From positions 1 to 64,000 of the forward strand of contig JBFKDQ010000002.1 of the NCBI GenBank assembly GCA_041619555.1: a stretch of DNA of 64,000 nt, written 5' to 3'. Every line of letters begins with the position of its first letter. Position 1 is the stretch's first letter. Both the position numbers and the translations under genes were made by a program. Positions 24,591-33,167 of this stretch are shown here, piece after piece. Under the pieces are notes generated by a model. It was not told the origin of the DNA and ran no database searches. It worked only from the letters and a program-made list of their open reading frames with translations. This DNA is from Oceanococcus sp041619555. GTDB taxonomy: Bacteria > Pseudomonadota > Gammaproteobacteria > Nevskiales > Oceanococcaceae.

Positions 24591-25504
24591 GCCAGCACCG
24601 TGGACACGGCAGGCTGTCGCCGGGACCAGAACAGGGCCAGGCCGAGGCCGCTGATCAGATGCCAGACGCCCCACCAGGCGGAAATCAGTGCCATGCCGCC
24701 GAGGCCATTGAAAAAATTGTAAATCAGCAACAGCCCGAAGGAAGAATTCTGAATGCCGGTTTCAAAGGCGACCGCGCGGGCATCGCGCACCGGCAGGCGT
24801 GCCAGCCGGGCGGCGGCATAACCCAGCAGCAGGGCGCTGGCATTCACGCCCAGCACCAGCCAGAAGGCATTGCCGATGTATTGCAGGAAGTTGTCGAAAT
24901 TGGCGGCCAGCGCGCCGCCGATGAAGCACAGCATGAAGCCGATGGAGAGCCTGCGCAGCGGGAGGCGCAGCCGGGCGGCCCAGGCCGGGCGTTGTTGCGC
25001 GAGCAGCATGCCGGTGAAGGTCGGGATGATCAGGATGGTGAGGACGGTGAGGAAAATCTGACCTGGCGTGATGTCGATCTGTTGCAACAATTCGCGGGTT
25101 GCAGGGTTGAGGCGTCCCCAGAACATCAGATTCAGCGGCGTCATCAGGATGGACAGCAGGGTCGAGATGGCCGACATGCTCACCGACAGTGCGGCATTGC
25201 CGCGACCCAGGCTGGTAAAGAAATTGGAGACATTGCCGCCCGGGCAGGCCGCCACCAGCAGGATGCCCAGGGCGATGCTGGGTGCAGGTTGCAGCCAGAG
25301 CAGCAACAGGCTGGCCAGGGCGGGCATCAGCAGGAACTGGCAGCACAGGCCGATCAATGGCGCGCGTGGCTGGCGCAGAACGCGCCGGAAATCGTCCAGC
25401 CGCAGATCCAGCGCCACCCCGAACATGATGATGGCCAGGATGAAGTTCAATGCCTGCAGGGAGGCCGGATTGAAATGCAGTTGAATCTGGTCGACAGCAG
25501 CCAT
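24587..25504 (-). CDS. Bile acid:sodium symporter family (BASS) transporter
   Basis: Inner-membrane secondary transporter of 305 residues with nine or ten hydrophobic segments. Family hallmarks include LNFILAIIMFGVALDL near the N-terminus, GILLVAACPGGNVSNFFTSLGRGNAALSVSMSA (the crossover region) and AVAFETGIQNSSFGLLLI. The cargo could be an organic anion such as a steroid, keto acid or vitamin precursor, and cannot be told from sequence. Coupling to an SDR suggests import or export of that enzyme's substrate (inference). Confidence 0.9.
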   Translation of the reverse strand: MAAVDQIQLHFNPASLQALNFILAIIMFGVALDLRLDDFRRVLRQPRAPLIGLCCQFLLMPALASLLLLWLQPAPSIALGILLVAACPGGNVSNFFTSLGRGNAALSVSMSAISTLLSILMTPLNLMFWGRLNPATRELLQQIDITPGQIFLTVLTILIIPTFTGMLLAQQRPAWAARLRLPLRRLSIGFMLCFIGGALAANFDNFLQYIGNAFWLVLGVNASALLLGYAAARLARLPVRDARAVAFETGIQNSSFGLLLIYNFFNGLGGMALISAWWGVWHLISGLGLALFWSRRQPAVSTVLA

Positions 25505-25631
25505 GAACTCCCCTCTTTTGCCGATTCGCTCTGGTCGCGGCAGTGGCCAGATTGACGGTCATCCTAGCAAGTGTCTTACTCTCGCTGAAAAATGGGGAAA
25601 CGAATGGAATTGCACACAGAGGGATGCGGGC

Positions 25632-26627
25632 ATGGTCGGGGATGAGCCGCGCGTTCTGATCACCGGCGCTGCCGGTTTCATCGGTCGGCGTCTGCTGCGT
25701 TTGCTGGCCGAAACCGAGCCGCAGATGTGCGTCCTGGCTTGCGATATCCGCCCGCTTGAGGACTTCCAGCTGGGTCCGCAACAATGCTTTGTCTGCCTGG
25801 ATATTCTCAGTGAAGAACTGGAGCGGCATCTGCGCGAAAACCGCATCAATGTGGTCGTGCATCTGGCCTCCATTGTGAGTCCCCCGCCGGGCATGAGTCG
25901 CGCGCGCATGCATGAAATCGATGTCGGCGGTAGCCGCAGGTTGCTCGAGGCCGCGGTCGCGGTGGGGGCCAGGCAGTTCATCGTGACCAGCAGCGGCGCC
26001 GCATACGGCTATCACGCGGACAATCCGGTGCCGCTGGATGAATCTGACGCATTGCGAGGCAATGCCAGTTTCGCCTATTCAGCGCACAAGCGGGAAGTGG
26101 AAGAAATGCTCGCAGCCTACCGGCAGGAGCAGCCGCAGCTCGGTCAGCTGGTGTTTCGGCCGGGCACCATTCTGGGCCTGGGTTTGCGTAATCAAATTAC
26201 CGATCTGTTCGACAAACGGGTGATGCTCGGGGTGGCGGGCAGCGAGACGCCTTTCGTCATCATCTGGGACGAGGATGTGGTGGCCTGCATTCGCAAGGGC
26301 ATTGTCGAGGCCCGTTGCGGCATCTACAACCTGGCCGGTGACGGAACGGTCAGTCTGCGGCAGATGGCCAAGTTGCTGGGCAAACCGGTTCTGAACCTGC
26401 CGGCGCGCCTGATTGCATCCGTACTGGCCGTGCTGCATCCCTTGGGTTTGAGTCCTTACGGGCCGGAGCAGGTGGATTTTCTGCGCTATCGCCCGGTCTT
26501 GAGCAATCGCCGTCTGAAAGATGAATTTGGCTATGTTCCCGCCCGGAACAGTCTGCAGTGTTTCAGGGACTATGCCGGTTCGCGTGGGCTGCTGAAGTGT
26601 CGGTCCGACGAGGAGTTCGTGGCATGA
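25632..26627 (+). CDS. NAD-dependent epimerase/dehydratase family protein
   Basis: Extended SDR of 331 residues. The N-terminus VLITGAAGFIGRRLLRLLAE contains the GxxGxxG NAD motif. VVVHLASIVSPPPGMSRARM, FIVTSSGAAYG and the catalytic YSAHK (Tyr and Lys) follow. The C-terminal half, with LVFRPGTILGLGLRNQ and IYNLAGDGTVSLRQMAKLLG, is typical of sugar or sterol-type extended SDRs. The substrate is unknown. ATG 25632 is preferred because GAGGGA precedes it at good spacing. The stop overlaps the next start (ATGA). Confidence 0.88.
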   Translation: MVGDEPRVLITGAAGFIGRRLLRLLAETEPQMCVLACDIRPLEDFQLGPQQCFVCLDILSEELERHLRENRINVVVHLASIVSPPPGMSRARMHEIDVGGSRRLLEAAVAVGARQFIVTSSGAAYGYHADNPVPLDESDALRGNASFAYSAHKREVEEMLAAYRQEQPQLGQLVFRPGTILGLGLRNQITDLFDKRVMLGVAGSETPFVIIWDEDVVACIRKGIVEARCGIYNLAGDGTVSLRQMAKLLGKPVLNLPARLIASVLAVLHPLGLSPYGPEQVDFLRYRPVLSNRRLKDEFGYVPARNSLQCFRDYAGSRGLLKCRSDEEFVA

Positions 26628-28402
26628 GAGGATTTCTGTTTCTTGGTCTGTGTCTGATTGCCGCGCGGGTACAGGCGCTGGAGCTGACGGTTAGCGATGC
26701 GCAGCAGCAGCCTCTTGCTGGCGTCATGGTGCGAATTGCGTCGGCCGTGCCAGGGCTGCCGGCGAACTGGGCCGGTGCGCCGGCCAATCCGGCGCAGGGG
26801 CGCGTCATGCCGGAGTTCGCGGTGTTCACCGATGCTGGCGGTCGAGTGCATTTGCCGGATCTGCCCTATGACCATGTCCGGGTGCGCTTGCGTAAACCAG
26901 GCTACCAGAGCGCAGAGGCGAGGCTGCGGGCGCAGGATGTCCAGCGTCTCAGTCTCATTGCCGAACACGATGCGGCGGCGCTGGCAGCCAGCCGGCCGGC
27001 CAATGCCTGGTTTGCGCAGATGGACCTGGGTGATCCCGAATTGAAAAAGCATTTCGCCCTGCAATGCGCTTTCTGTCATCAGCAGGGTAATGCGATGACC
27101 CGGCAGGAGCGTTCGCCCGAGCAGTGGAACGAGGTCATCACGCGCATGATCGGTTACGGCTCGCGGCTTGCGAGTGAGGCCCAGGAGGTGCTGCCGCAGC
27201 GACTGAGCGCGCAGTATCGCGCGCTGCGAGAGCATCCCGAGCGGGTCGCTCTCGCCACGCCCTGGTCGGATGCCCTGGCCGGCGTGAAGATGACCGAATG
27301 GCCGATCGGTGATGCCCTGTCGCAGATGCACGATCTGCTCACCCATTCCAACGGGCTGGTTTATGTCGGCGACAATCTCAAGGACGATCTGTACGAAATC
27401 GACCCCGAGACCGGCGAGTACCGGATCTACAAACTGCCCCACAAGCCTGATGACAAATTGGGCGGCCTGCTCGGTGCCCGTCTCAAGGCGTTTCCCCAGC
27501 ATGAGACCTATGTAGGTCTGCATTCCTTTGCCGAATCCCCGATCGATGGTCATATTTTCATGACCTGTTCGGTGCAGCGTCGCCTGATCGAGTTTGCGCC
27601 GGACACCAAGACATTCACCGTGCATGAATTCGATCAGGGCTACTATCCCCATACCCTGCGCATCGATGCCCGCGATCGGGTCTGGTTCACTCTGGCGCTA
27701 TCCAATCAGGTCGGGATGCTGGATCGTCGCAGTGGCAAGGTCAGCTACATCGATCTGCCGGTCCGCAACTGGCGTGAACGTCTCACCGTGGCGCTGGTCG
27801 GCCCGATTCTCAAGCTGGCCGACTGGGGCGTGCCTTTGAGTCGGCTGCCAATCGATTTTCAGTCCAGTGGCCTGCCGCTGCCATACGGAATCGATGTGGC
27901 GCCCGATGGCTCGGTCTGGTTTGCCCGATTGTACGCCGACGATATCGGCCGCATCGACCCCGAGACGCTTGCACTCAAGATGTATTCCACCCCGCTGGCC
28001 GCGCCGCGCCGCTTGCGCGCGGATGCGCAGGGGCGGATCTGGATTGCCGCCTTCTCGGAATCGGCGATTCTGCGCTTCGATCCCGTCAGCGAATCGTTCA
28101 CCCAGTATCCCCTGCCGGTACTGCCGGTTGGCAGCGAAACCCCTTACTCCCTGAATGTGGACAAGGAACGGGGCCTGGTCTGGGTGGATGGCAATCAAAG
28201 CGACAGCGTCATGGCCTTCGACATGGCCTCCGAGCAGTGGCTGTTCATGCCCTTGCCGCGCCAGGTGTCGTTTACCCGGGATATCGAGTTCAGCCCGGAT
28301 GGTACGGCCTGGACGACGAATTCCAGTTTTCCCAGCTGGCATATCGAGGGCGGCCAGCCCACGCTGATCCGGCTTGAGGCACAAGCGGTACTGCAGCCCT
28401 GA
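26624..28402 (+). CDS. Secreted cytochrome c / Vgb-type beta-propeller fusion protein
   Basis: Exported 592-residue protein. A signal peptide (FLFLGLCLIAARVQA) precedes a carboxypeptidase-regulatory-like beta domain (residues about 20-110: LELTVSDAQQQPLAGVMVRI). Next comes a heme c motif, CAFCH at 148-152, in a segment with ERSPEQWNEVITRMIGYG where Met175 could be the sixth ligand. From about 230 the rest forms repeated propeller blades resembling virginiamycin B lyase/SMP-30 proteins (PYGIDVAPDGSVWFARLYAD, RLRADAQGRIWIAAFSES). It should work in the periplasm. The substrate is unknown, and the heme suggests redox rather than lyase chemistry. The start overlaps the epimerase stop. Confidence 0.82.
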   Translation: MRGFLFLGLCLIAARVQALELTVSDAQQQPLAGVMVRIASAVPGLPANWAGAPANPAQGRVMPEFAVFTDAGGRVHLPDLPYDHVRVRLRKPGYQSAEARLRAQDVQRLSLIAEHDAAALAASRPANAWFAQMDLGDPELKKHFALQCAFCHQQGNAMTRQERSPEQWNEVITRMIGYGSRLASEAQEVLPQRLSAQYRALREHPERVALATPWSDALAGVKMTEWPIGDALSQMHDLLTHSNGLVYVGDNLKDDLYEIDPETGEYRIYKLPHKPDDKLGGLLGARLKAFPQHETYVGLHSFAESPIDGHIFMTCSVQRRLIEFAPDTKTFTVHEFDQGYYPHTLRIDARDRVWFTLALSNQVGMLDRRSGKVSYIDLPVRNWRERLTVALVGPILKLADWGVPLSRLPIDFQSSGLPLPYGIDVAPDGSVWFARLYADDIGRIDPETLALKMYSTPLAAPRRLRADAQGRIWIAAFSESAILRFDPVSESFTQYPLPVLPVGSETPYSLNVDKERGLVWVDGNQSDSVMAFDMASEQWLFMPLPRQVSFTRDIEFSPDGTAWTTNSSFPSWHIEGGQPTLIRLEAQAVLQP

Positions 28403-28422
28403 GCACGCCTGATTCGTCGTCC

Positions 28423-29631
28423 ATGGCGGCGCCGGGCGGGCTTACGAATACCGCCGGATTTTTCGTGTCCTCGCTGTTCGCTTTTATCGGCGGGCATGTG
28501 ATGAATTATTCGGTGATCCTTTATTCCCAGGATGTGCTGGGCTCCAGCGCCCTGGCCGGATTCGCATTTTTTCTCTGCTTTTTCCCGCCGTTGCTGCTCG
28601 GTCTTTACGCCGGTGTGCTGTGTGATCGACATTCGACCAAGCACATCATTGCCGCGGCCCAGGGGGTGTTCATGCTGTCCGCCGTGTGCCTGTTGCTGAT
28701 GCCCTGGCTGGCCCTGTCCGGCGCGGCGGCGCGTGCCTGCATCTTGCTCTCCGGCCTGCTCAACGGCGTGGCCTGGTCCTTCATCGCGCCGGCGCGACTG
28801 GCGAGCCTGGCGCGTCTGGTCCCGGCGCAGCAGTTGGCGCAGACCTCGGTCTATTTCAATCTCGTGATCATGGTCGGTTTTGGCGCCGCGCCGGTATGCA
28901 TCGGACTGAGCAACCAGCACTTCGGCTGGCCCGCCACCTTTGCCCTGGCCTTGCTGCTGTTCACCCTGGCGCAGCTCAGTCTCCCCTGGGTGCGGATGCG
29001 GCCGGTGGTGGCGGGAATCCGCCGCCGGGCAATGCGGGAATTCGGCGCGGCGCTGGCGGCGATCCGGGCGCAAGCCCTGCTCGGCCAGTTGCTGTTCATC
29101 GGGCTGTGCGTCTTTCTGACCATGGGACCGATTCAGGTCGCCTGGCCACGGTTCGCGCTTGAGCAACTGGGACTCGACGAAGCCCGCAGGGGGTATTATC
29201 TCGGCAGTCTGGCGCTGGCCCTGATTGTCGGCGGGGCGCTGGCCGGGGGGCTGCGGTCGCACCTGGCCAATGGCCGGGCCATTTTGGTCAGCGTCGGACT
29301 GATTGGCCTGAGCGTTCTGCTGATGCCAGTCTGGCCGACGCCGGCAGGGGCATTGCTGCTGATCATCCTCGCCGGCACGGTGGCCGGTTTTGGCGTCAGC
29401 CTGATCGTGGCCGGCCTGCAGACGCACGCGCCAGACGCGATGCGTGGGCGCATCCTGAGCCTGTACACCATCTGCAGCCAGGTTGGCCCCGCCCTTGCTG
29501 GCCTAGCCTGTGGGGTGCTGTCAGATGTTCTGGGTGCCGCTGGCGCGCTGGCCGTCGCCGGGGCGGGGATTCTCGCCCTGGGTCTGCTCGGCGGCTGCTG
29601 TCTGTCCGCCCTGCGGCATTTTCGTCACTGA
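28423..29631 (+). CDS. MFS transporter
   Basis: Inner-membrane major facilitator of 402 residues with about 12 hydrophobic segments. The loop LLLGLYAGVLCDRHSTKHII corresponds to the MFS motif A region between helices 2 and 3. MRGRILSLYTICSQVGPALAGLACG near the C-terminus resembles EntS/multidrug-type exporters. The cargo is unknown. It starts 20 bases after the cytochrome-propeller gene and is presumably in the same operon with the epimerase. Confidence 0.88.
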   Translation: MAAPGGLTNTAGFFVSSLFAFIGGHVMNYSVILYSQDVLGSSALAGFAFFLCFFPPLLLGLYAGVLCDRHSTKHIIAAAQGVFMLSAVCLLLMPWLALSGAAARACILLSGLLNGVAWSFIAPARLASLARLVPAQQLAQTSVYFNLVIMVGFGAAPVCIGLSNQHFGWPATFALALLLFTLAQLSLPWVRMRPVVAGIRRRAMREFGAALAAIRAQALLGQLLFIGLCVFLTMGPIQVAWPRFALEQLGLDEARRGYYLGSLALALIVGGALAGGLRSHLANGRAILVSVGLIGLSVLLMPVWPTPAGALLLIILAGTVAGFGVSLIVAGLQTHAPDAMRGRILSLYTICSQVGPALAGLACGVLSDVLGAAGALAVAGAGILALGLLGGCCLSALRHFRH

Positions 29632-29663
29632 TTGCGGCGGCAGAGATGTAGCAGCCGGGTGCC

Positions 29664-30449
29664 TCAGCGCCAGAAGATTCTGGCGAGAAAGTCCAGGCTC
29701 TGTTCCCAGGAGTCGGTATCGGCCGCCCGATCGTACTTCAGCGGCAAGCCGTGGCGGGCGCCCAGTTCGTCTGCGCCAGGATTGGTGAAGCCGTGCAGGG
29801 CATCGGCGTAGCCCACGTAGCGCAGGCTGATGCCGGCCTGTTGCATTTCCTGTCTGAAGGCCGCGACCTGCGCCGCGGGCACGAAAGGGTCGGCCTCGCC
29901 ATTGAAGACCAGCACGGGCGGATGGTGGGCGCCGGGCCCGGCCGGCACGGCGGATTTCAGGCTGCCATGAAAGCTGATCACGCCGCGCAGCGCACTGCCC
30001 ATTCGTGCCATGTTCAGCACCACGCCGCCGCCGAAACAGTAGCCCAGCGCGGCGATGCGATCGGGGTCGGTGGCCGGATGGCCGGCCAGCAATGCCCGCG
30101 CCGCGTCAAAACGCGCGGCAATCGCGCCAGGGGTGCCCATGGCTTGCTGCATCATCATCTGGGCCTGACCAGGTTCGCTGCTGTGGCGTCCGCCGCCGTA
30201 CATGTCCAGCGCCAGCGCAACGTAGCCCTCTGCGGCCAGCATGTCGGCCCGTTGCCGCGCGTAGGCATTGTGGCCCCACCATTCATGCACGATCAGAACC
30301 GCCGGTCGGGGCGACCGCTGCGCGGTATCGTAACTGAGATAGCCAACGAAGCTTTCGCCATTGATTTCATAACGAATTTCCTCGCCGAGGATGGCGGCGG
30401 AGGCGGGTAGGCCAAGCAACAGGGCAAGGCTGATGAAAAGCAGGCGCAT
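29664..30449 (-). CDS. Secreted dienelactone hydrolase family protein
   Basis: Alpha/beta hydrolase of 261 residues. The N-terminus MRLLFISLALLLGLPASA is a signal peptide, so it is probably periplasmic, unlike the cytoplasmic classical enzyme. The nucleophile elbow GYCFGG has Cys near residue 138, as in dienelactone hydrolase. The acid is in FNGEADPFVP and the histidine in DALHGFTNPGA. VLIVHEWWGHNAYARQRADML matches the family's N-terminal block. The natural substrate is unknown. It converges with the MFS gene. Confidence 0.9.
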   Translation of the reverse strand: MRLLFISLALLLGLPASAAILGEEIRYEINGESFVGYLSYDTAQRSPRPAVLIVHEWWGHNAYARQRADMLAAEGYVALALDMYGGGRHSSEPGQAQMMMQQAMGTPGAIAARFDAARALLAGHPATDPDRIAALGYCFGGGVVLNMARMGSALRGVISFHGSLKSAVPAGPGAHHPPVLVFNGEADPFVPAAQVAAFRQEMQQAGISLRYVGYADALHGFTNPGADELGARHGLPLKYDRAADTDSWEQSLDFLARIFWR

Positions 30450-30595
30450 CGTCTGGATCTCCTGGTGGGCTGACGGGCCGCATGACCCCGGCGACAGAAC
30501 TTGAACCTGGCGCAGGCTTCGCGGGTAGAATGAGCAGGCCTATTGTGGCGCACTCTTCGCAATAAACGACGCCGGTTGCCGGCCTTTTGATCCGC

Positions 30596-31024
30596 ATGTC
30601 AGAAAACGAGACCCGCAAGAAGAACCAGCAGCGTAACCGTCGCGCCCGCGAGGAATGGCTGCCGGCTTTGATTGCCAAGTACCCGCAAGCCTTTTTCGAT
30701 GATCCGCGGCGACGCAAACCTCTGAAAATCGGTATCCATCAGGATATTCTGGCCGATGAGAGCAACGAATTGGCGGCGTATCAGCTCACCAGCGCATTGC
30801 GTTGGTATACCGGTGCATACGGATATCAATTGTGCCTGCGCCAGGGGGCCGAGCGCGTCGCCCTGGATGGCAGTGCCGCCGGTGAGGTCAGCGAAGTTGA
30901 TGCCAAAGCAGCGAGCGAAAAAGCCAAACTGATCAAAGGGCGAATGCAGGAGGCGCGCGAGCGCAAGGTGCAGGAAGAAAAATCCGAGCGCTGGCTGAAG
31001 AAACTCTCGAAGATCACCACCTGA
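30596..31024 (+). CDS. ProQ/FinO domain RNA chaperone
   Basis: Small basic RNA-binding protein of 142 residues. It has the FinO core: REEWLPALIAKYPQAFFDDPRRRKPLKIGIHQDIL, then ALRWYTGAYGYQLCLRQGAERVALDG. The C-terminal third is highly charged (EKAKLIKGRMQEARERKVQEEKSERWLKKL) and likely helical or disordered. Such proteins bind structured sRNAs and mRNA 3' ends. This is a short form without the C-terminal Tudor domain of E. coli ProQ. ATG 30596 is preferred over an in-frame TTG at 30587. Carbonic anhydrase follows seven bases later. Confidence 0.9.
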   Translation: MSENETRKKNQQRNRRAREEWLPALIAKYPQAFFDDPRRRKPLKIGIHQDILADESNELAAYQLTSALRWYTGAYGYQLCLRQGAERVALDGSAAGEVSEVDAKAASEKAKLIKGRMQEARERKVQEEKSERWLKKLSKITT

Positions 31025-31031
31025 ACGCCTC

Positions 31032-31670
31032 ATGCCTGAATTGATACGTGCTTTCGAGCGTCTGCAGCAGGGCAACCGCCGATTCGTCGAACGGCGGCGC
31101 CAGAAGCAGGACCGGCGTCTGCCGGCCGATTTGACCGGTGGTCAGGCACCCTTCGCCATTGTCCTGGGCTGCTCCGATTCCCGGGTGCCGGCGGAGATCG
31201 TTTTCGATCAGGGGCTCGGCGATCTGTTCGTCATCCGGGTTGCCGGAAATATTGTCGCGCCCACCCAGATCGGCAGTGTTGAGTTTGCCGCGACGCAGTT
31301 TCAAACCCCCCTTGTGGTGGTGCTGGGCCATGGCATGTGCGGCGCTGTTGCGGCCACGCTGGGCGAGATGAATCAGCCCTCGAAATCCATGTCCAGTCAT
31401 GTGCGCACCATCATCGACCATATCCAGCCGTCGATCGAGGCCTTGATGGAGCGCGGCGCCTGGGATGACCCGGTGAAACTGATGCAGGCCGCGGTGCGGG
31501 CCAATGTGCGGGCCTCGGTTCAGCAGCTCAAATCCGGCTCGCGGGTGCTGGAACAGCTGATCCTGCAACGCAAGCTGGCGATCGTTGGTGCCGAGTATGC
31601 AATGGATACCGGCGAGGTGGACTTTTTCGACCTGCCGCGTGAATTGCGCCAGCCGGAGGCAGACGGCTAG
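31032..31670 (+). CDS. Beta-class carbonic anhydrase
   Basis: Zinc enzyme interconverting CO2 and bicarbonate, 212 residues. Zinc ligands are visible as Cys47 and Asp49 in GCSDSRVPAE and His100 and Cys103 in LGHGMCGAV. FVIRVAGNIV also matches the family. There is no signal peptide, so it should be cytoplasmic. It follows the ProQ-like gene by seven bases. Its stop overlaps the end of the convergent fetB gene by four bases. Confidence 0.94.
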   Translation: MPELIRAFERLQQGNRRFVERRRQKQDRRLPADLTGGQAPFAIVLGCSDSRVPAEIVFDQGLGDLFVIRVAGNIVAPTQIGSVEFAATQFQTPLVVVLGHGMCGAVAATLGEMNQPSKSMSSHVRTIIDHIQPSIEALMERGAWDDPVKLMQAAVRANVRASVQQLKSGSRVLEQLILQRKLAIVGAEYAMDTGEVDFFDLPRELRQPEADG

Positions 31671-32470
31671 GACGTTTTCGCCCGCAGCCGTTCGATCCGC
31701 AGGCGATCGCGCTCATCGAACAGGCGTCGCGCCGTCATGCGCAGTGCCAGCAGCGTGCCAAAGCCGGTGCCGGCGCTGACCATGAACATGATCAAAATCT
31801 GGTAGCTGACCGCCGCCATCGGCGGGCTGCCGGCCAGGATCTGTCCGGTCATCATGCCGGGCAGGCTGACGATCCCCGCGGCCGCCATCGAATTGATGAT
31901 CGGAATCATGCCCGCCCGGGCGGCATCGCGTAGCGGCAGGTCCAGGGCCTGGCGGGAGGTTTCGCCCAGCATGAGGCGTTGCTCGATGAGGTCCTTGTCC
32001 CGCACCAGGCTGCTGGTCAGTCTTTCCATGCCCACGGTGATGCCGGTCATTGTATTGCCGAGCATCATGCCCAGTAGCGGAATCGCATACTGCGGGGCAT
32101 ACCAGGGCTGCGGCTGGACCACCACCAGTAGCGCGATCAGGGTGATGCTGAAGGACGAGACGAACATGGCGCTGGTGCCGAGCATGAAGCCGCCCTCGAT
32201 CCGGCGGCTCTGCCGGCTCATCACTTCACGGCCCGCCGCCAGCAGCATCAAGGCGCTGATCGGCAGCAGAAACCAGGCTGGCAGGTCGTGAAACAGGGCA
32301 TTGAGCACCAGGCCAATCAGGCCGAGCTGGATCACCGTGCGGGCGGCCGCGACCAGGAGTTGTCGCTGCACGCCCAGGCGCATGCGCCAGCTCAGGCCCG
32401 CCAGCGCCAGGACCAGGCAGGCGGCGAGGGACAGATCCCAGGGGCTGAGCAGTACCAGTGTGGGATTCAT
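31667..32470 (-). CDS. fetB: ABC transporter permease, FetB family
   Basis: Inner-membrane permease of 267 residues with about seven hydrophobic segments. It has the UPF0014/FetB hallmarks AARTVIQLGLIGLVLNALF, LGMMLGNTMTGITVGMERL and INSMAAAGIVSLPGMMTGQILAG. In E. coli FetAB is associated with iron export and resistance to oxidative stress. The same role is inferred here. The start overlaps the end of the partner ATPase gene (ATGA). Confidence 0.92.
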   Translation of the reverse strand: MNPTLVLLSPWDLSLAACLVLALAGLSWRMRLGVQRQLLVAAARTVIQLGLIGLVLNALFHDLPAWFLLPISALMLLAAGREVMSRQSRRIEGGFMLGTSAMFVSSFSITLIALLVVVQPQPWYAPQYAIPLLGMMLGNTMTGITVGMERLTSSLVRDKDLIEQRLMLGETSRQALDLPLRDAARAGMIPIINSMAAAGIVSLPGMMTGQILAGSPPMAAVSYQILIMFMVSAGTGFGTLLALRMTARRLFDERDRLRIERLRAKTS

Positions 32471-33069
32471 GCGGTTTGCAGGCCCTTTGAGCTCAAGAGG
32501 GAGTGGGTGTCGGCAACCCGCGCGATCTGTGCCTGATCGTGGCTGACCCAGAGGATCGCCCGTTGCGGGTTGAGCCAGTCGAGCAGCAGCTTTTCGGTCG
32601 CCGCTGCGCTTGCGGGGTCCAGGGCGCCGGTGGGCTCATCCAGCAGCAGCACCGTGGGGTCATGGCTGAGCGCGCGCAACAGGCCGGCGCGTGCCTGCTC
32701 GCCGGTGCTGAGCTCCTCGACCGGGGCCTGCAGGCGATTCGCTGCCAGCAACAGCGCTGCGGCTGACGCCGAGATGTCCCGGCGGCAATGCGCCGCAACT
32801 GAATGCAGCCACCAGCGCGGCTGCGCCGGGCTGAGCATCACCTGACGTCGCCAGGCATGCGCCGGGATGCTGAGCGATGGCCGACCATCGAGGAAAATCT
32901 CGCCGCTGACCGGGTCCAGTTCGGCCAGCGCCCGCAGGAGTCGCGTCTTGCCCGCGCCGCTCGGGCCGCTGATGCAATGGATGCTGCCGGCGGCGAGTGT
33001 GAGGTCGATGTGCGCGCCGGTGATCAGGCGCAGATCGGTGGCGCGAAGCAATGCACTGTGATGGGGCAT
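32467..33069 (-). CDS. fetA: ABC transporter ATP-binding protein, FetA-like
   Basis: Short ATPase (200 residues) partnering the FetB permease. Walker A is GPSGAGKTRLL, the signature is ELSTGEQARAGLLRAL and Walker B is VLLLDEPTGALDP, followed by the H-loop WVSHD. The signature LSTGE departs from LSGGQ but is compatible with function. The domain order and size match FetA. It is divergent from the penicillin acylase lipoprotein gene across 98 bases that probably hold both promoters. Confidence 0.9.
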   Translation of the reverse strand: MPHHSALLRATDLRLITGAHIDLTLAAGSIHCISGPSGAGKTRLLRALAELDPVSGEIFLDGRPSLSIPAHAWRRQVMLSPAQPRWWLHSVAAHCRRDISASAAALLLAANRLQAPVEELSTGEQARAGLLRALSHDPTVLLLDEPTGALDPASAAATEKLLLDWLNPQRAILWVSHDQAQIARVADTHSLLSSKGLQTA

Positions 33070-33167
33070 GGGTGTCGTTTTTCTTGCCTGCCGAGGTGGT
33101 CGTCTTGCTACTATGCTGCAGCAAATTAAGGGGTCTGCCTGAAATAGGTGGATGCAGGGGAAGCGAA

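Noticed and set aside
26624..28402. Virginiamycin B lyase (antibiotic resistance)
   Set aside because: The protein has a signal peptide and a heme c site that the lyase lacks; the similarity is at the propeller fold level.
29664..30449. Assignment as the catabolic clcD-type dienelactone hydrolase
   Set aside because: A clear signal peptide and no chlorocatechol genes nearby; only the family is supported.
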